From NCBI RefSeq assembly GCF_003626635.1, contig NZ_RAZT01000003.1, positions 248,001-312,000 of the forward strand: a stretch of 64,000 bases of DNA. Direction: 5' to 3'. The translations under genes and the position numbers were made by a program. The notes beneath the pieces were generated by a model. That model was given only the letters and a program-made list of their open reading frames with translations. It made no database searches and had not been told where the DNA came from. This document shows, in pieces, positions 18,988 to 27,715 of the stretch. Position 1 is the first letter of the stretch. Each line of letters begins with the position of its first letter. The stretch comes from Micromonospora musae (GTDB lineage: Bacteria > Actinomycetota > Actinomycetes > Mycobacteriales > Micromonosporaceae).

Positions 18988-20322
18988 ATGCGCAAGATTC
19001 TGATCGTCGGTGGCGGCTACGCCGGCTTCTACACGGCCTGGAAACTCGAGCGGAAACTTCGCCGAGACGAAGCCGACCTCACCATCGTCGACCCTCGCCC
19101 GTACATGACCTACCAGCCGTTCCTGCCGGAGGTCGTGGCCGGCTCGATCGAGGCCCGGCACGCCGCCGTGTCGCTGCGGCGTCACCTGCGGCGCACCCAC
19201 GTCGTCGCCGGCTCGGTGACCGCGATCGACCACGAGCACCGGGTGGTCACCGTCGAGCCCAACACCGGAGACGACTTCGAGCTGAGCTACGACCTCATCG
19301 TCGTCACCGCCGGCGCCGTCACCCGCAAGTTCCCCGTGCCCGGCATCGCCGAGCAGGCGATCGGCCTGAAGCACGTGGAGGAGGCGGTCGCCATCCGGGA
19401 CCGGCTGCTCACCGCGTTCGACCAGGCCGCCGCGCTTCCGCCGGGGCCGCAACGCCAGAAGCTGCTCACGGTGACCTTCGTCGGCGGCGGCTTCTCCGGC
19501 GTCGAGGGCTTCGGCGAACTGCTCTCCCTGGCCACCGCGCTGCTCAAGCGGTACCCGGAGCTGCACCGCGACGAGCTGCGTTTCCACCTCGTCGAGGCGA
19601 CCGGCCGCATCCTCCCCGAGGTCACCGACGAGCCCGGCCGCTGGGTGGTGCGCTCGCTGGAGAAGCGCGGCGGAAACGTACACCTGAACACCCAGATAAC
19701 CTCCGCGGTGGACGGGCACGTGGTGCTCTCCAGCGGCGAGGAGTTCGACTCGGAACTGATCGTCTGGACCGCCGGCAACGGCGCCAACCCGGTCATCAGC
19801 CGGCACACCGACCTCCCGATCGACGGGCGCGGTCTGATCGTCGTGCGGCCCGACCTGCGGGTCGGCACCGACGAGGACCCGGTGCCCGACGCGTGGGCCG
19901 CGGGCGACGACGCCGCAGTACCCGACCTCGCCTCGCCCGTTGCGGGCGCGCGCACCGTGCCCAACGCCCAGCACGCCTACCGCCAGGGCAAGCTGCTCGC
20001 CCGCAACATCGCGGCCGTCCTGCACGGCCGGAAGCCGAAGCGGTACCTGCACCACAGCCTCGGCTCCATCGCGACGCTCGGCCTCGGCCGGGGCATCTTC
20101 CAGTACCGCGGCATCGTCATCAAGGGCCTGCCGGCGTGGCTCATGCACCGCGGCTACCACGTGCTGGCCGTACCGAGCTGGGAGCGCAAGACCCGGGTCC
20201 TCGCCATCTGGCTGACCGCCGGGATCTTCGGCCGCGACATCCTGTCGCTCGCCTCGGTGCAGCGCCCCCGGGACGCCTTCGTCGCCGGTGGCGAGCCGGC
20301 GGCCCGCGCCGGCCGGAAGTGA
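18988..20322 (+). CDS. ndh: Type II NADH dehydrogenase (NDH-2)
   Basis: 444 residues from ATG 18988 with GGAGGG upstream. Non-proton-pumping NADH:menaquinone oxidoreductase of the inner membrane face. FAD fold near the N-terminus (ILIVGGGYAGFYTAWKLERKL), NADH fold near 165 (VTFVGGGFSGVEGFGEL), and flavin-binding AAGDDAAVPD. The C-terminal amphipathic membrane anchor (GLPAWLMHRGYHVLAVPSWERKTRVLAIWLTAGIF) matches NDH-2. It oxidises NADH and feeds electrons to the quinone pool. Transcription is probably controlled by the adjacent Rrf2 regulator. The last 12 bases plus stop belong to a 20-bp tandem duplication (20311-20350). Confidence 0.92.
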   Translation: MRKILIVGGGYAGFYTAWKLERKLRRDEADLTIVDPRPYMTYQPFLPEVVAGSIEARHAAVSLRRHLRRTHVVAGSVTAIDHEHRVVTVEPNTGDDFELSYDLIVVTAGAVTRKFPVPGIAEQAIGLKHVEEAVAIRDRLLTAFDQAAALPPGPQRQKLLTVTFVGGGFSGVEGFGELLSLATALLKRYPELHRDELRFHLVEATGRILPEVTDEPGRWVVRSLEKRGGNVHLNTQITSAVDGHVVLSSGEEFDSELIVWTAGNGANPVISRHTDLPIDGRGLIVVRPDLRVGTDEDPVPDAWAAGDDAAVPDLASPVAGARTVPNAQHAYRQGKLLARNIAAVLHGRKPKRYLHHSLGSIATLGLGRGIFQYRGIVIKGLPAWLMHRGYHVLAVPSWERKTRVLAIWLTAGIFGRDILSLASVQRPRDAFVAGGEPAARAGRK

Positions 20323-20350
20323 CGGCGACCGGCCGGAAGTGACGGCGACC
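20311..20350. repeat. 20-bp tandem duplication across the ndh stop codon
   Basis: Two exact copies, 20311-20330 and 20331-20350, each reading GGCCGGAAGTGACGGCGACC. The first copy contains the ndh stop codon, so a second stop follows 20 bases later in another frame. Confidence 0.8.
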
Positions 20351-20381
20351 GGCCCGGCGGGGCCGGCCCGCCCGACCTGTC

Positions 20382-20412
20382 GACCCTGCGCACCCGGCGG
20401 GTGCGCAGGGTC
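20382..20412. terminator. Strong bidirectional terminator between ndh and trpA
   Basis: Perfect 14-bp arms GACCCTGCGCACCC (20382-20395) and GGGTGCGCAGGGTC (20399-20412) around a 3-base loop, between the convergent ndh and trpA genes. Confidence 0.8.
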
Positions 20413-20439
20413 CCCGCGGGAACGTCGCCGCGCGGTGGC

Positions 20440-21243
20440 TCAGCGGACGGGGTTGCGCACGCCCTCGGCCAGCTCGGCGCCGAGCGTACGCAGCCCGGCC
20501 AGCCCGGTCTGAAGGTCCGGCGCGTCGAGCACCCGACGGATCAGCGCGCTGCCCACGATCACGCCGTCGGCGTATCCACCGACCGTGCCGGCCTGCGCCC
20601 CGGTGCCGACGCCGAGACCGACGCCGACCGGGAGGTCGGTGACCTGCCGGACCCGGGAGACCAGGACCGGGGCCGCGTCGGAGGTCTGCGCCCGCGCCCC
20701 GGTGACCCCCATGATCGCCGTGGCGTAGACGAAGCCCCGGCAGTGCTCGACGGTCATCGCCAGCCGCGCGTCGGTGGAGGAGGGCGCGACCAGGAAGGTG
20801 CGGTCCAGCCCGTACGCGTCCGAGGCGGCCAGCCACTCGTCGGCTTCCTCGGGGATGAGGTCCGGAGTGATCAGGCCGGTGCCACCGGCGGCGTCCAGGT
20901 CACGGGCGAACGCGTCGACCCCGTACCGCTCGATCGGGTTCCAGTAGGTCATGGTGACCACCGGGGCGCCGGTGGCCGCGACCGCCTCGATGACGCGCAG
21001 CGTGTCGGCGGTGCGTACGCCGCCGGCGAGCGCGATGTCGCTGGCCTTCTGGATGACCGGGCCGTCCATCACCGGGTCGGAGTACGGGATCTCCACCTCG
21101 ATCACGTCGACGCCGGCCTCCACCATCGCGGTCATCGCGGCGATGCTGCCCTCGACGGTGGGGAACCCGGCCGGCATGCAGCCGACCAGCACCGCCCGCC
21201 CCTCCGCCCGCGCCTTCTCGAAGGCGACACCGATCCGGCTCAT
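20440..21243 (-). CDS. trpA: Tryptophan synthase alpha chain
   Basis: 267 residues from ATG 21243, sharing one base with the trpB stop (TGATG), so translation is coupled. Alpha subunit of the alpha2-beta2 complex; it cleaves indole-3-glycerol phosphate to indole and glyceraldehyde 3-phosphate. Visible: the catalytic glutamate in VDVIEVEIPYSDPVMDGP, the catalytic aspartate in the same block, and the phosphate-binding VGLGVGTGAQ near the C-terminus. TIM barrel of normal length. Last gene of the trpCBA transcript, followed by a strong terminator. Confidence 0.96.
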   Translation of the reverse strand: MSRIGVAFEKARAEGRAVLVGCMPAGFPTVEGSIAAMTAMVEAGVDVIEVEIPYSDPVMDGPVIQKASDIALAGGVRTADTLRVIEAVAATGAPVVTMTYWNPIERYGVDAFARDLDAAGGTGLITPDLIPEEADEWLAASDAYGLDRTFLVAPSSTDARLAMTVEHCRGFVYATAIMGVTGARAQTSDAAPVLVSRVRQVTDLPVGVGLGVGTGAQAGTVGGYADGVIVGSALIRRVLDAPDLQTGLAGLRTLGAELAEGVRNPVR

Positions 21244-22478
21244 CACTGCTCCTTGCCGAGGATGCCGAAGTACTCGCCGGCGGTGTGCACGTCCTTGTCG
21301 CCCCGCCCGGAGAGGTTGACGACGATGGTGGGCTCCCGGCCCAGCTCGGCGGCGAGCTTCGGGGCGATCGCCGCGGCGCCGGCGATCGCGTGCGAACTCT
21401 CGATCGCCGGGATGATCCCCTCGGTGCGGCAGAGCAGCTCGAACGCGGCCATCGCCTCGTCGTCGGTGACCGGCAGGTAGCTGGCCCGGCCGCTGTCGTG
21501 CAGCCACGCGTGCTCCGGCCCGACGCCCGGGTAGTCCAGGCCGGCGGAGATCGAGTGCGACTCGATCGTCTGCCCGTCGGCGTCCTGGAGCACGTACGTG
21601 CGGGCGCCGTGCAGGACGCCGAGCGACCCGCCGGTGATGCTGGCCGCGTGCCGGTCCGTCGTCACCCCCTCGCCGCCGGCCTCGAAGCCGTACAGCCGCA
21701 CGTCCGGGTCGCCGACGAAGGCGTGGAAGATGCCGAGGGCGTTGGAGCCGCCGCCGACGCAGGCCGCCACGGCGTCGGGCAGCGCGCCGATCTGGTCGAG
21801 GCACTGCTGGCGGGCCTCGTCGCCGATGCCCCGGACGAAGTCGCGGACGAGGGCCGGGAACGGGTGCGGCCCGGCGGCGGTGCCGATCAGGTAGTGGGTG
21901 CCGTCGACGTTCGCGACCCAGTCCCGCATCGCCTCGTTCATGGCGTCCTTGAGGGTGCGGGAACCGGTGGTGACCGGGACGACGGTGGCGCCGAGCATCC
22001 GCATCCGGGCCACGTTCAGCGCCTGCCGCTCGGTGTCCACCTCGCCCATGTAGACCACGCACTCCAGGTCGAAGAGCGCGGCCGCGGTGGCGGTGGCCAC
22101 CCCGTGCTGCCCGGCGCCGGTCTCCGCGATCACCCGGGTCTTGCCCATCCGCCGGGTCAGCAGGGCCTGGCCGAGCACGTTGCGCACCTTGTGCGCGCCG
22201 GTGTGGTTCAGGTCCTCCCGCTTGAGCAGCACCCGGGCCCCGAGCTTGGCGGAGAGCCGCTCGGCCGGGTAGAGCAGCGACGGGGTGCCGGCGTAGTCGC
22301 GCAGCAGGGCGGCGAACTCGGCCCGGAACGACTCGTCGGTCATGGCCGTGCGGTGCGCCTCGGTCAGCTCGTCGAGCGCGGCCACCAGGGCCTCGGGTAC
22401 GAACCGGCCGCCGAAGCGGCCGAAGTGACCGGCCGGGTCAGGGCGGGAGCCGGTGTCGGCCGGCGCGTCGGCGCTCAT
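21243..22478 (-). CDS. trpB: Tryptophan synthase beta chain
   Basis: 411 residues from ATG 22478 with GAGAGGA upstream; a longer frame to 22667 is not supported. PLP enzyme joining indole and serine to make tryptophan. The PLP lysine lies in [17 protein letters not shown], the phosphate cup is [10 protein letters not shown], and [11 protein letters not shown] marks the N-terminus of TrpB1-type proteins. Lies between trpC (37-base gap) and trpA (one-base overlap). Confidence 0.97.
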   Translation of the reverse strand: MSADAPADTGSRPDPAGHFGRFGGRFVPEALVAALDELTEAHRTAMTDESFRAEFAALLRDYAGTPSLLYPAERLSAKLGARVLLKREDLNHTGAHKVRNVLGQALLTRRMGKTRVIAETGAGQHGVATATAAALFDLECVVYMGEVDTERQALNVARMRMLGATVVPVTTGSRTLKDAMNEAMRDWVANVDGTHYLIGTAAGPHPFPALVRDFVRGIGDEARQQCLDQIGALPDAVAACVGGGSNALGIFHAFVGDPDVRLYGFEAGGEGVTTDRHAASITGGSLGVLHGARTYVLQDADGQTIESHSISAGLDYPGVGPEHAWLHDSGRASYLPVTDDEAMAAFELLCRTEGIIPAIESSHAIAGAAAIAPKLAAELGREPTIVVNLSGRGDKDVHTAGEYFGILGKEQ

Positions 22479-22515
22479 GGCGGGATCCTCTCGGTGCTGG
22501 CGGGCCGGCGCGGGA

Positions 22516-23379
22516 TCAGCGCACCGGACGGGGCGTGGCCGGGTGGTTGCCGGCGTTGACCAGCTCGGCGACCGCCTCGCGAGGGCTCTTCTGGGTGACC
22601 AGACCCTCACCGACCAGGACCGCGTCGGCACCGGCGGAGGCGTACCGGATGAGGTCGTGCGGGCCACGCACGCCGGACTCGGCGATCTTCACGACGCTGC
22701 TGGGCAGGCCGGGCGCGATCCGCTCGAACACCGAACGGTCAACCTCAAGGGTACGCAGGTTGCGGGCATTGACCCCGATCACCTGGGCCCCGGCCTCCAT
22801 CGCCCGGTCGGCCTCCTCCTCGTCGTGCACCTCGACCAGCGCGGTCATGCCGAGCGACTCGATCCGCTCCAGCAGCCCGACGAGGGCGTTCTGCTCCAGC
22901 GCGGCGACGATCAACAGCACCAGGTCGGCGCCGTACGCCCGCGCCTCGTGCACCTGGTAGCTGGAGACCACGAAGTCCTTACGCAGTACCGGAATCTGCA
23001 CCGCCGCGCGGACCGCCGCGAGATCGTCCAGCGACCCCCCGAACCACCGCCCCTCGGTCAGCACGCTGATCGCCCGCGCGCCACCGGCCGCGTAGTCGCC
23101 GGCCAGGTCCGCCGGGTCGGCGATCTCCGCGAGCTGCCCCTTGGACGGCGAGGAGCGCTTCACCTCGGCGATCACCGCGACGCCGGGGCGGCGCAGGGCC
23201 GCGTAGGCGTCCAGCGGCGGCGGGGCGGCCGCGGCCAACTCCCGGATCCGCTCCAGCGGAACCTGCTCCTGTCGGCGGGCGATGTCCTCGCGCACGCCCG
23301 CCAGGATCTCGTCGAGCACGCTTACGGACGCCGCCGAATCGGCCCCGTCCCCCTCCGCGTGCGCATGCTCAGCAGTCAC
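22516..23379 (-). CDS. trpC: Indole-3-glycerol-phosphate synthase
   Basis: 287 residues from GTG 23379, chosen because GGAGGGAG lies seven bases upstream; an ATG at 23406 is also in frame and coincides with the predicted transcript start. The conserved core begins at [17 protein letters not shown]. Active-site blocks: [57 protein letters not shown], and ESGV near the end. It converts CdRP to indole-3-glycerol phosphate. First gene of a trpCBA transcript. No trpF is present in the window; hisA/priA at 57.6 kb should supply that step. Confidence 0.95.
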   Translation of the reverse strand: MTAEHAHAEGDGADSAASVSVLDEILAGVREDIARRQEQVPLERIRELAAAAPPPLDAYAALRRPGVAVIAEVKRSSPSKGQLAEIADPADLAGDYAAGGARAISVLTEGRWFGGSLDDLAAVRAAVQIPVLRKDFVVSSYQVHEARAYGADLVLLIVAALEQNALVGLLERIESLGMTALVEVHDEEEADRAMEAGAQVIGVNARNLRTLEVDRSVFERIAPGLPSSVVKIAESGVRGPHDLIRYASAGADAVLVGEGLVTQKSPREAVAELVNAGNHPATPRPVR

Positions 23380-23412
23380 CAACGGACTCCCTCCTCCGGG
23401 CGTCATGGGCCG

Positions 23413-23418
23413 ATGCTA
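23413..23418 (-). promoter_or_regulatory. -10 box upstream of trpC
   Basis: TAGCAT on the minus strand, 6 bases before the in-frame ATG at 23406. Transcription starting there would give a 27-base leader with the Shine-Dalgarno for GTG 23379. No Trp-codon leader peptide or attenuator is apparent. Confidence 0.5.
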
Positions 23419-23792
23419 GGCGTCCCCACCTGGCGCCAGACGGTGGGGGTATGGCGCTGCTCACGAAACGGCCTGCGGCATAATGGCCGACCTGCCGTGA
23501 AGGGGATGTCACGCAGCGCCACCTCCATCGCCCGTCGCGCCCGCGTCGCGACGGCCGGATCCCATCGCCGTCGACCTATCGATGATGCCCCCGGGGCCGG
23601 CCCGGGAATCCAGTCACGGGCATCGATTTTGTGAGGAAGCTCAAGGACTGCCGGACCGGCCCTGGTCAGGGGCCGGACGGAGTGTTGATGCGACGGACAC
23701 CACGGTGAAACGTGAGCCGGTGAGCATCGATGTCGGGCAGACTCGAATGCGCGCCTGCCCAGCCCTCGCCAACCTCCTCGTACGGGGTGACC
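23419..23792. other. 374-base intergenic stretch without a convincing gene
   Basis: Between trpC (minus) and the 88-aa gene (plus). It contains CATAAT at 23475-23480, which could be a plus-strand -10. It also contains a compact hairpin (CCGGCCCTG 23656-23664 with CAGGGGCCGG 23667-23676, one bulge) and ATCGATGATGCCC...GGGCATCGAT half-dyads around 23577-23632. If the CATAAT is a promoter, the 88-aa gene would have a ~300-base structured leader. I recognise no known riboswitch. Confidence 0.35.
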
Positions 23793-24059
23793 ATGAGCAC
23801 TGCCGGCCCGAACCCGAACATCGGCCTGACCACCATCTCGCGGACCGTCGCGTCCCTCGCCGTCGGCGTGGTGCACACGCTGGAGCGCGCGGTGGTCGGC
23901 GAGGCCCGGATGCGTACGGCGCGCGGCAACGCGTGGGAGGCGGTCTGCGCCGACCGGGCCCGCGCCGACCGGCGCGCCGAACTCGACCGCCTCGTCGCCG
24001 AGCTGACCACCACGCGCGCCGCCGCCCGCCGCGAGCGGGAGCGACAGCCGGTCAGTTGA
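23793..24059 (+). CDS. 88-aa helical protein, unknown
   Basis: Start ATG 23793, with only a weak GGGGTGA upstream. The protein has a central hydrophobic segment (SRTVASLAVGVVHTLERAVV) followed by a long Arg/Ala/Glu-rich helix (CADRARADRRAELDRLVAELTTTRAAARRERER), likely coiled-coil. I do not recognise a family. It is on the opposite strand inside the trp region, separating trpE and its partner from trpCBA. Its 3' end overlaps the neighbouring membrane-protein gene by 8 bases tail to tail. Codon usage matches a real gene (GC-rich third positions). Confidence 0.6.
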   Translation: MSTAGPNPNIGLTTISRTVASLAVGVVHTLERAVVGEARMRTARGNAWEAVCADRARADRRAELDRLVAELTTTRAAARRERERQPVS

Positions 24060-24639
24060 CCGTCGGATCCTCGCCCCGGTCCAGCGCGTCCCACGCCTCG
24101 GTGGTGCGGCGGCCGGTGACCGGTCCCGCCGGGGCACCCCCCGGCGGCACGGCGGCGGCCCGCGACGGCCGCTCGTAGCGGGCCCCCATCGCCGGCCAGT
24201 CCCGGCCGCGCAGCGCCGTCAGCAGACCACCCGCACCCGCCAGCAGACCGCCGACCAGGCAGAGCACCGGCCACTGCCGGCTCACCACCCCCTCGAAGCC
24301 GGCGACGAGGCCGTAGCCACCACCGACGGCGACCGCCAGCCCGAGCAGGGCGAGCAGACCACCGAGGAGCTGGCGTACCCGGCCCCGGGTGGCGAGCACC
24401 GCTCCCCCGCCCGCCAGGCCGACCACGGCCAGCGCGGGCAGCCACGGCAGCAGGGTGGTACCGGTGCTGGCGACCCGCTCCGGCGGCAGCGGGGACGGCC
24501 GCACGGTCAGCTCGACAGACCAGGTGCGGGTCGCCGCCCAGAGCGCCAGGCCCGCGCCGGCCAGGCTGAGCAGCACCGCGTACGTCAACTCGCGCCGACC
24601 GGCGCCGGCCCGGGCGTCCCGGGTCTCGTCCGCGCTCAC
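24052..24639 (-). CDS. Trp-biosynthesis-associated membrane protein (TIGR02234 type)
   Basis: 195 residues from GTG 24639. Four hydrophobic helices (about 20-37, 66-84, 92-112, 121-142), a loop with TRTWSVEL between helices 1 and 2, and a polar Pro/Arg-rich C-terminal tail. This layout and the position next to trpE match the actinobacterial membrane protein family found in trp operons. The function of the family is unknown to me. Its GTG was probably once overlapped by the trpE stop (GTGA). Two tandem 59-bp repeat units now sit between, each preserving a GTGA overlap. Confidence 0.82.
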   Translation of the reverse strand: MSADETRDARAGAGRRELTYAVLLSLAGAGLALWAATRTWSVELTVRPSPLPPERVASTGTTLLPWLPALAVVGLAGGGAVLATRGRVRQLLGGLLALLGLAVAVGGGYGLVAGFEGVVSRQWPVLCLVGGLLAGAGGLLTALRGRDWPAMGARYERPSRAAAVPPGGAPAGPVTGRRTTEAWDALDRGEDPTVN

Positions 24640-24698
24640 CGGACCCGCCTTTCGTTCGCGACTGCGGGGCTCCGCTGCGCTGCACTCCTCGCGCTCAC
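24640..24698 (-). repeat. 59-bp coupling-preserving repeat, copy 1
   Basis: Unit encodes a 20-codon mini-cistron, GTG 24698 to TGA 24636-24638, starting [17 protein letters not shown] and ending RVR. Its GTG overlaps the TGA of copy 2 and its TGA overlaps the GTG of the membrane-protein gene (both as GTGA). The 59-base length keeps the overlap register intact while shifting frame. Nearly identical to copies 2 and 3, differing mainly in the last three codons. Confidence 0.85.
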
Positions 24699-24757
24699 CG
24701 GGTCAGCCTTTCGTTCGCGACTGCGGGGCTCCGCTGCGCTGCACTCCTCGCGCTCAC
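24699..24757 (-). repeat. 59-bp coupling-preserving repeat, copy 2
   Basis: Directly upstream of copy 1 in tandem (exact 59-base period). Mini-cistron GTG 24757 to TGA 24695-24697, same first 17 residues and ending LTR. Its GTG overlaps the trpE stop codon TGA (24754-24756), so the trpE stop lies in the repeat boundary. Confidence 0.85.
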
Positions 24758-26307
24758 CGGGCCGCTCGCAACGTCTCGGCGGCGGCGATGGCGGCGAGCA
24801 CCGCGGCGGCCTTGTTCCGCGTCTCCTGCTCCTCGGCGGCCGGGTCGGAGTCGGCCACGATGCCCGCGCCGGCCTGCACGTACGCCCGGCCGGCCCGGAT
24901 GAGCGCCGTCCGGATCGCGATGGCCATGTCCAGGTCGCCGCCGAAGCCGAAGTACCCGACCGTGCCGCCGTAGACGCCGCGCCGGACCGGCTCCAGCTCC
25001 TCGATGATCTCCATGGCCCGCACCTTCGGCGCACCGGAGAGGGTGCCGGCCGGGAACGTCGCGGCCAGGGCGTCGAAGGCCGTCCGGTCCTCCCGGAGCG
25101 TGCCGACCACGGTGGAGACGATGTGCATGACGTGGCTGTACCGCTCGATGGTGGCGAACTCCGGCACCTCGACCGTGCCCGGCCGGCAGACCCGGCCCAG
25201 GTCGTTGCGGCCCAGGTCGACCAGCATGACGTGCTCCGCCCGTTCCTTCGGATCGGCGAGCAGCTCGGCGGCGAGGTGGGCGTCCTGGGCCGGGGTCGCG
25301 CCGCGCGGGCGGGTACCGGCGATCGGGTGCAGCAGCGCGCGCCGCTCGCCGCCGGCCTCGGTGGTCACCTTCAGGTGCGCCTCCGGCGAGGAGCCGACGA
25401 TGTCGAAGCCGTCGAAGCGCAGCAGGTACATGTACGGGCTCGGATTGGTGGTGCGCAGCACCCGGTAGACGTCCAGCGGATCGGCGTGGGTGGGCCGTTC
25501 GAAGCGCTGGGACAGCACGATCTGGAAGCACTCACCCGCCCGGATCGCCTCCTTGGCCACCTCCACCGCCTTGGGGTAGCCGCCCTCGGGCGTACGGCCG
25601 GCCACCTCCCCTGCCGGTGACCGGTCGACCGTCGAGATCATCGGCGGGATCGGCCGGGAGAGCGCGGTGGTCATCGCGTCGAGCCGACCCACCGCCTGGT
25701 GGTACGCCGCGGCGACGAGCTCGTCGCGGGCCGGCTCGTCGAGCGGGGGCAGGACCGCGTTGGCGATCAGGATCGCCGAACCGTCGTAGTGGTCGAGCAC
25801 CACCAGGTCGGTGGCGAGCATCATGCCCAGCTCCGGCACACCGAGGTCGTCCTCGGTCAGCTCGGGCAGCCGCTCGAAGCGGCGTACGAGGTCGTAGCCG
25901 AGGTAGCCGACCATGCCTCCGGTGAGCGGAGGCATTCCGCTGGCCGGGTCCCAGGCGGGGCCGGCGAGCGCCGAGACGGTCTCCCGCAGCACCCGGACCG
26001 GGTCACCGCCGGTGGGCAGCCCGGCCGGCGGCGCTCCGAGCCAGCTGGCCGCGCCGTCACGTTCGACGAGCGTGGCGCTGCTGCGTACGCCGATGAACGA
26101 GTACCGCGACCAGGTCATGCCGGCCGATCCGGCGCCCTGCTCGGCGGACTCCAGCAGGAACGTGCCTGGGCCACCGGCGAGCTTGCGGTAGACCCCGACC
26201 GGGGTCTCCGCGTCGGCGAGCAGCCGTCTGGTCACCGGCACCACCCGCCAGCGGGCGGCCAGCTCGGTGAAGGTCGCCTGGTCGGGGCTGACCTTGCCGT
26301 CGGTCAC
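24754..26307 (-). CDS. trpE: Anthranilate synthase component I
   Basis: 517 residues from GTG 26307. It makes anthranilate from chorismate, using ammonia from a TrpG glutaminase not present here. The N-terminal allosteric motif LLES ([10 protein letters not shown]) points to feedback inhibition by tryptophan. Chorismate-binding core blocks: [79 protein letters not shown], and the C-terminal [12 protein letters not shown]. Full length. It follows hisI by 37 bases, so it is probably read from the hisI transcript. Confidence 0.96.
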   Translation of the reverse strand: MTDGKVSPDQATFTELAARWRVVPVTRRLLADAETPVGVYRKLAGGPGTFLLESAEQGAGSAGMTWSRYSFIGVRSSATLVERDGAASWLGAPPAGLPTGGDPVRVLRETVSALAGPAWDPASGMPPLTGGMVGYLGYDLVRRFERLPELTEDDLGVPELGMMLATDLVVLDHYDGSAILIANAVLPPLDEPARDELVAAAYHQAVGRLDAMTTALSRPIPPMISTVDRSPAGEVAGRTPEGGYPKAVEVAKEAIRAGECFQIVLSQRFERPTHADPLDVYRVLRTTNPSPYMYLLRFDGFDIVGSSPEAHLKVTTEAGGERRALLHPIAGTRPRGATPAQDAHLAAELLADPKERAEHVMLVDLGRNDLGRVCRPGTVEVPEFATIERYSHVMHIVSTVVGTLREDRTAFDALAATFPAGTLSGAPKVRAMEIIEELEPVRRGVYGGTVGYFGFGGDLDMAIAIRTALIRAGRAYVQAGAGIVADSDPAAEEQETRNKAAAVLAAIAAAETLRAAR

Positions 26308-26344
26308 GACCGCCGCCCGTCCGCCGGCCGGCTTCCCGGCGCGC

Positions 26345-27655
26345 TCACGGCGTCTCCACGCCGGTGACCGGCAGCTCGTCGAAGAAGCAGGTGCGGTGCC
26401 CGGTGTGGCAGGCCGCGCCGACCTGCTCCACCGTCACCAGCAGCGCGTCGCCGTCGCAGTCGAGCGCGACGGAGCGGACGTACTGGTGGTGGCCGGAGGT
26501 GGCGCCCTTGACCCAGTACTCCTGGCGGCTGCGCGACCAGTAGGTGGCCCGGCCGGTGGTGAGCGTGCGGTGCAGCGCCTCGTCGTCCATCCAGGCGACC
26601 ATCAGTACCTCGCCGGTCTCCTGCTCGCGCACCACGGCCGCCACCAGCCCGTCGGCGGTACGCCGCAACCGCGCCGCGATGGCCGGGTCGAGCCGGGACG
26701 ACGGACGGGCCGGGCCGGACACCGGGGGCCGGCTCGCTGGGCTGGGGGCGCCGGTCACGGGCGCGTCAGGTGCGGGCACAGTAAGACATTCTCCCGCACG
26801 CGGCGCGGGCACCGCAGATGCCTCCCGTCCGGGGCGGGGCGGAGCATCGGAGGCCCGGACGAGCTGGGCGACGTAGCGGTCCAGCCGGCCGTCGAGCAGC
26901 GCCTCGGCCAGGTCCGCCCCGGCGGCCTCGGCGATCCGTTCGGCGTACGGCCGGATCAGCGGGAGCGACCCCCTGACCAGCCGGACCGCCGCGGCCCAGA
27001 GCTGCTCGGGGGCGCCCGGGCGCAGGCCCAGGCAGAGCAGCATGTCCGCCCGGTAGCCGGGCGGGGCGACCGGAAGGTTCAGCGCGGCCTCGGCGGCGGC
27101 CCGGCGCGAGGCGACGCGCACCGAGGGGTTCGCCAGCCGCAGCACGGACGGGCAGAGCCGGGCCAGGTCGGCCGTGACCAGGCGGAGCCCGAGGTGGTCC
27201 CCGGCGGCTCGGGCACTCGCCGCCTTGCCGAGGGCGGCGATCAACTCCTCCAGCTGTGGCTCGCCCGCCGGTTGGCAGAGCACCGGCAGGTCGATCCGTC
27301 GCCGCCAGTACGCGTCCGCCCAGAGCAGCCGGGCGGGCGCGAGCACCGGCAGGCCGAACGCCCAGTCGGCCGGTTTCCCGAGCCGGGCCACCCAGGAGCG
27401 GACGTCCCGGGCGGCCACCGACACGTGGGTGAGCCGGCCCGCTGTCCGGGCCAGGTACGCCCGCCGTGCGGCGTACGGCGCACCGCCGACCAGCACGTCG
27501 AGGTCGACGTCGCTGTGTTCGGTGGCGGCCTGCCGGGCGTGGCTGCCGCGCAGCATGATGCCGACGACCTGCCGCTCGCCGAACTCACGCAGCCGGGCCG
27601 CCCAGTCGTCGAGGAATCCGGCGTCTGGCAACGGAGCGTGATCCACGTCCGCCAT
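26345..27655 (-). CDS. hisI: Nucleotidyltransferase fused in frame to phosphoribosyl-AMP cyclohydrolase (HisI)
   Basis: One open frame of 436 residues. Residues ~1-255 resemble a nucleotidyltransferase with the pol-beta signature GSHARQ...[10 protein letters not shown], followed by a helical domain. Residues ~293-436 are complete His[52 protein letters not shown], and the zinc cysteines in [14 protein letters not shown]. HisI opens the purine ring of PRAMP in step three of histidine synthesis. A Pro/Ala-rich linker (~256-300) joins them with no stop. An internal GTG at 26779 with a nearby GGGAGAA could give free 144-aa HisI. Whether the fusion protein is made is uncertain. Confidence 0.8.
   Translation of the reverse strand: MADVDHAPLPDAGFLDDWAARLREFGERQVVGIMLRGSHARQAATEHSDVDLDVLVGGAPYAARRAYLARTAGRLTHVSVAARDVRSWVARLGKPADWAFGLPVLAPARLLWADAYWRRRIDLPVLCQPAGEPQLEELIAALGKAASARAAGDHLGLRLVTADLARLCPSVLRLANPSVRVASRRAAAEAALNLPVAPPGYRADMLLCLGLRPGAPEQLWAAAVRLVRGSLPLIRPYAERIAEAAGADLAEALLDGRLDRYVAQLVRASDAPPRPGREASAVPAPRAGECLTVPAPDAPVTGAPSPASRPPVSGPARPSSRLDPAIAARLRRTADGLVAAVVREQETGEVLMVAWMDDEALHRTLTTGRATYWSRSRQEYWVKGATSGHHQYVRSVALDCDGDALLVTVEQVGAACHTGHRTCFFDELPVTGVETP
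26777..26795 (-). promoter_or_regulatory. Possible internal start of hisI
   Basis: In-frame GTG (26777-26779) preceded 11-17 bases upstream by GGGAGAA. HisI made from here would be 144 residues (26345-26779), near the family's normal length. This decides between fusion and stand-alone HisI. Confidence 0.55.
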
Positions 27656-27715
27656 CGTGCCGTACCGGCGCTGTCCGATGGCGCACCTGGTGTCCGAATC
27701 GACGGCGACAGTCTC

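Noticed and set aside
23651..23680. Hairpin at 23656-23676 as a definite terminator
   Set aside because: The stem has a bulge and a very tight loop, and it is not positioned after any gene end on its strand.
23407..23792. Trp attenuator or leader peptide upstream of trpC
   Set aside because: No short frame with consecutive Trp codons and no paired terminator/antiterminator stems were found.
24636..24757. The 59-bp repeats as N-terminal extensions of the downstream genes
   Set aside because: 59 is not a multiple of three, and each mini-frame ends at TGA inside the next GTGA, so no fusion protein can form.
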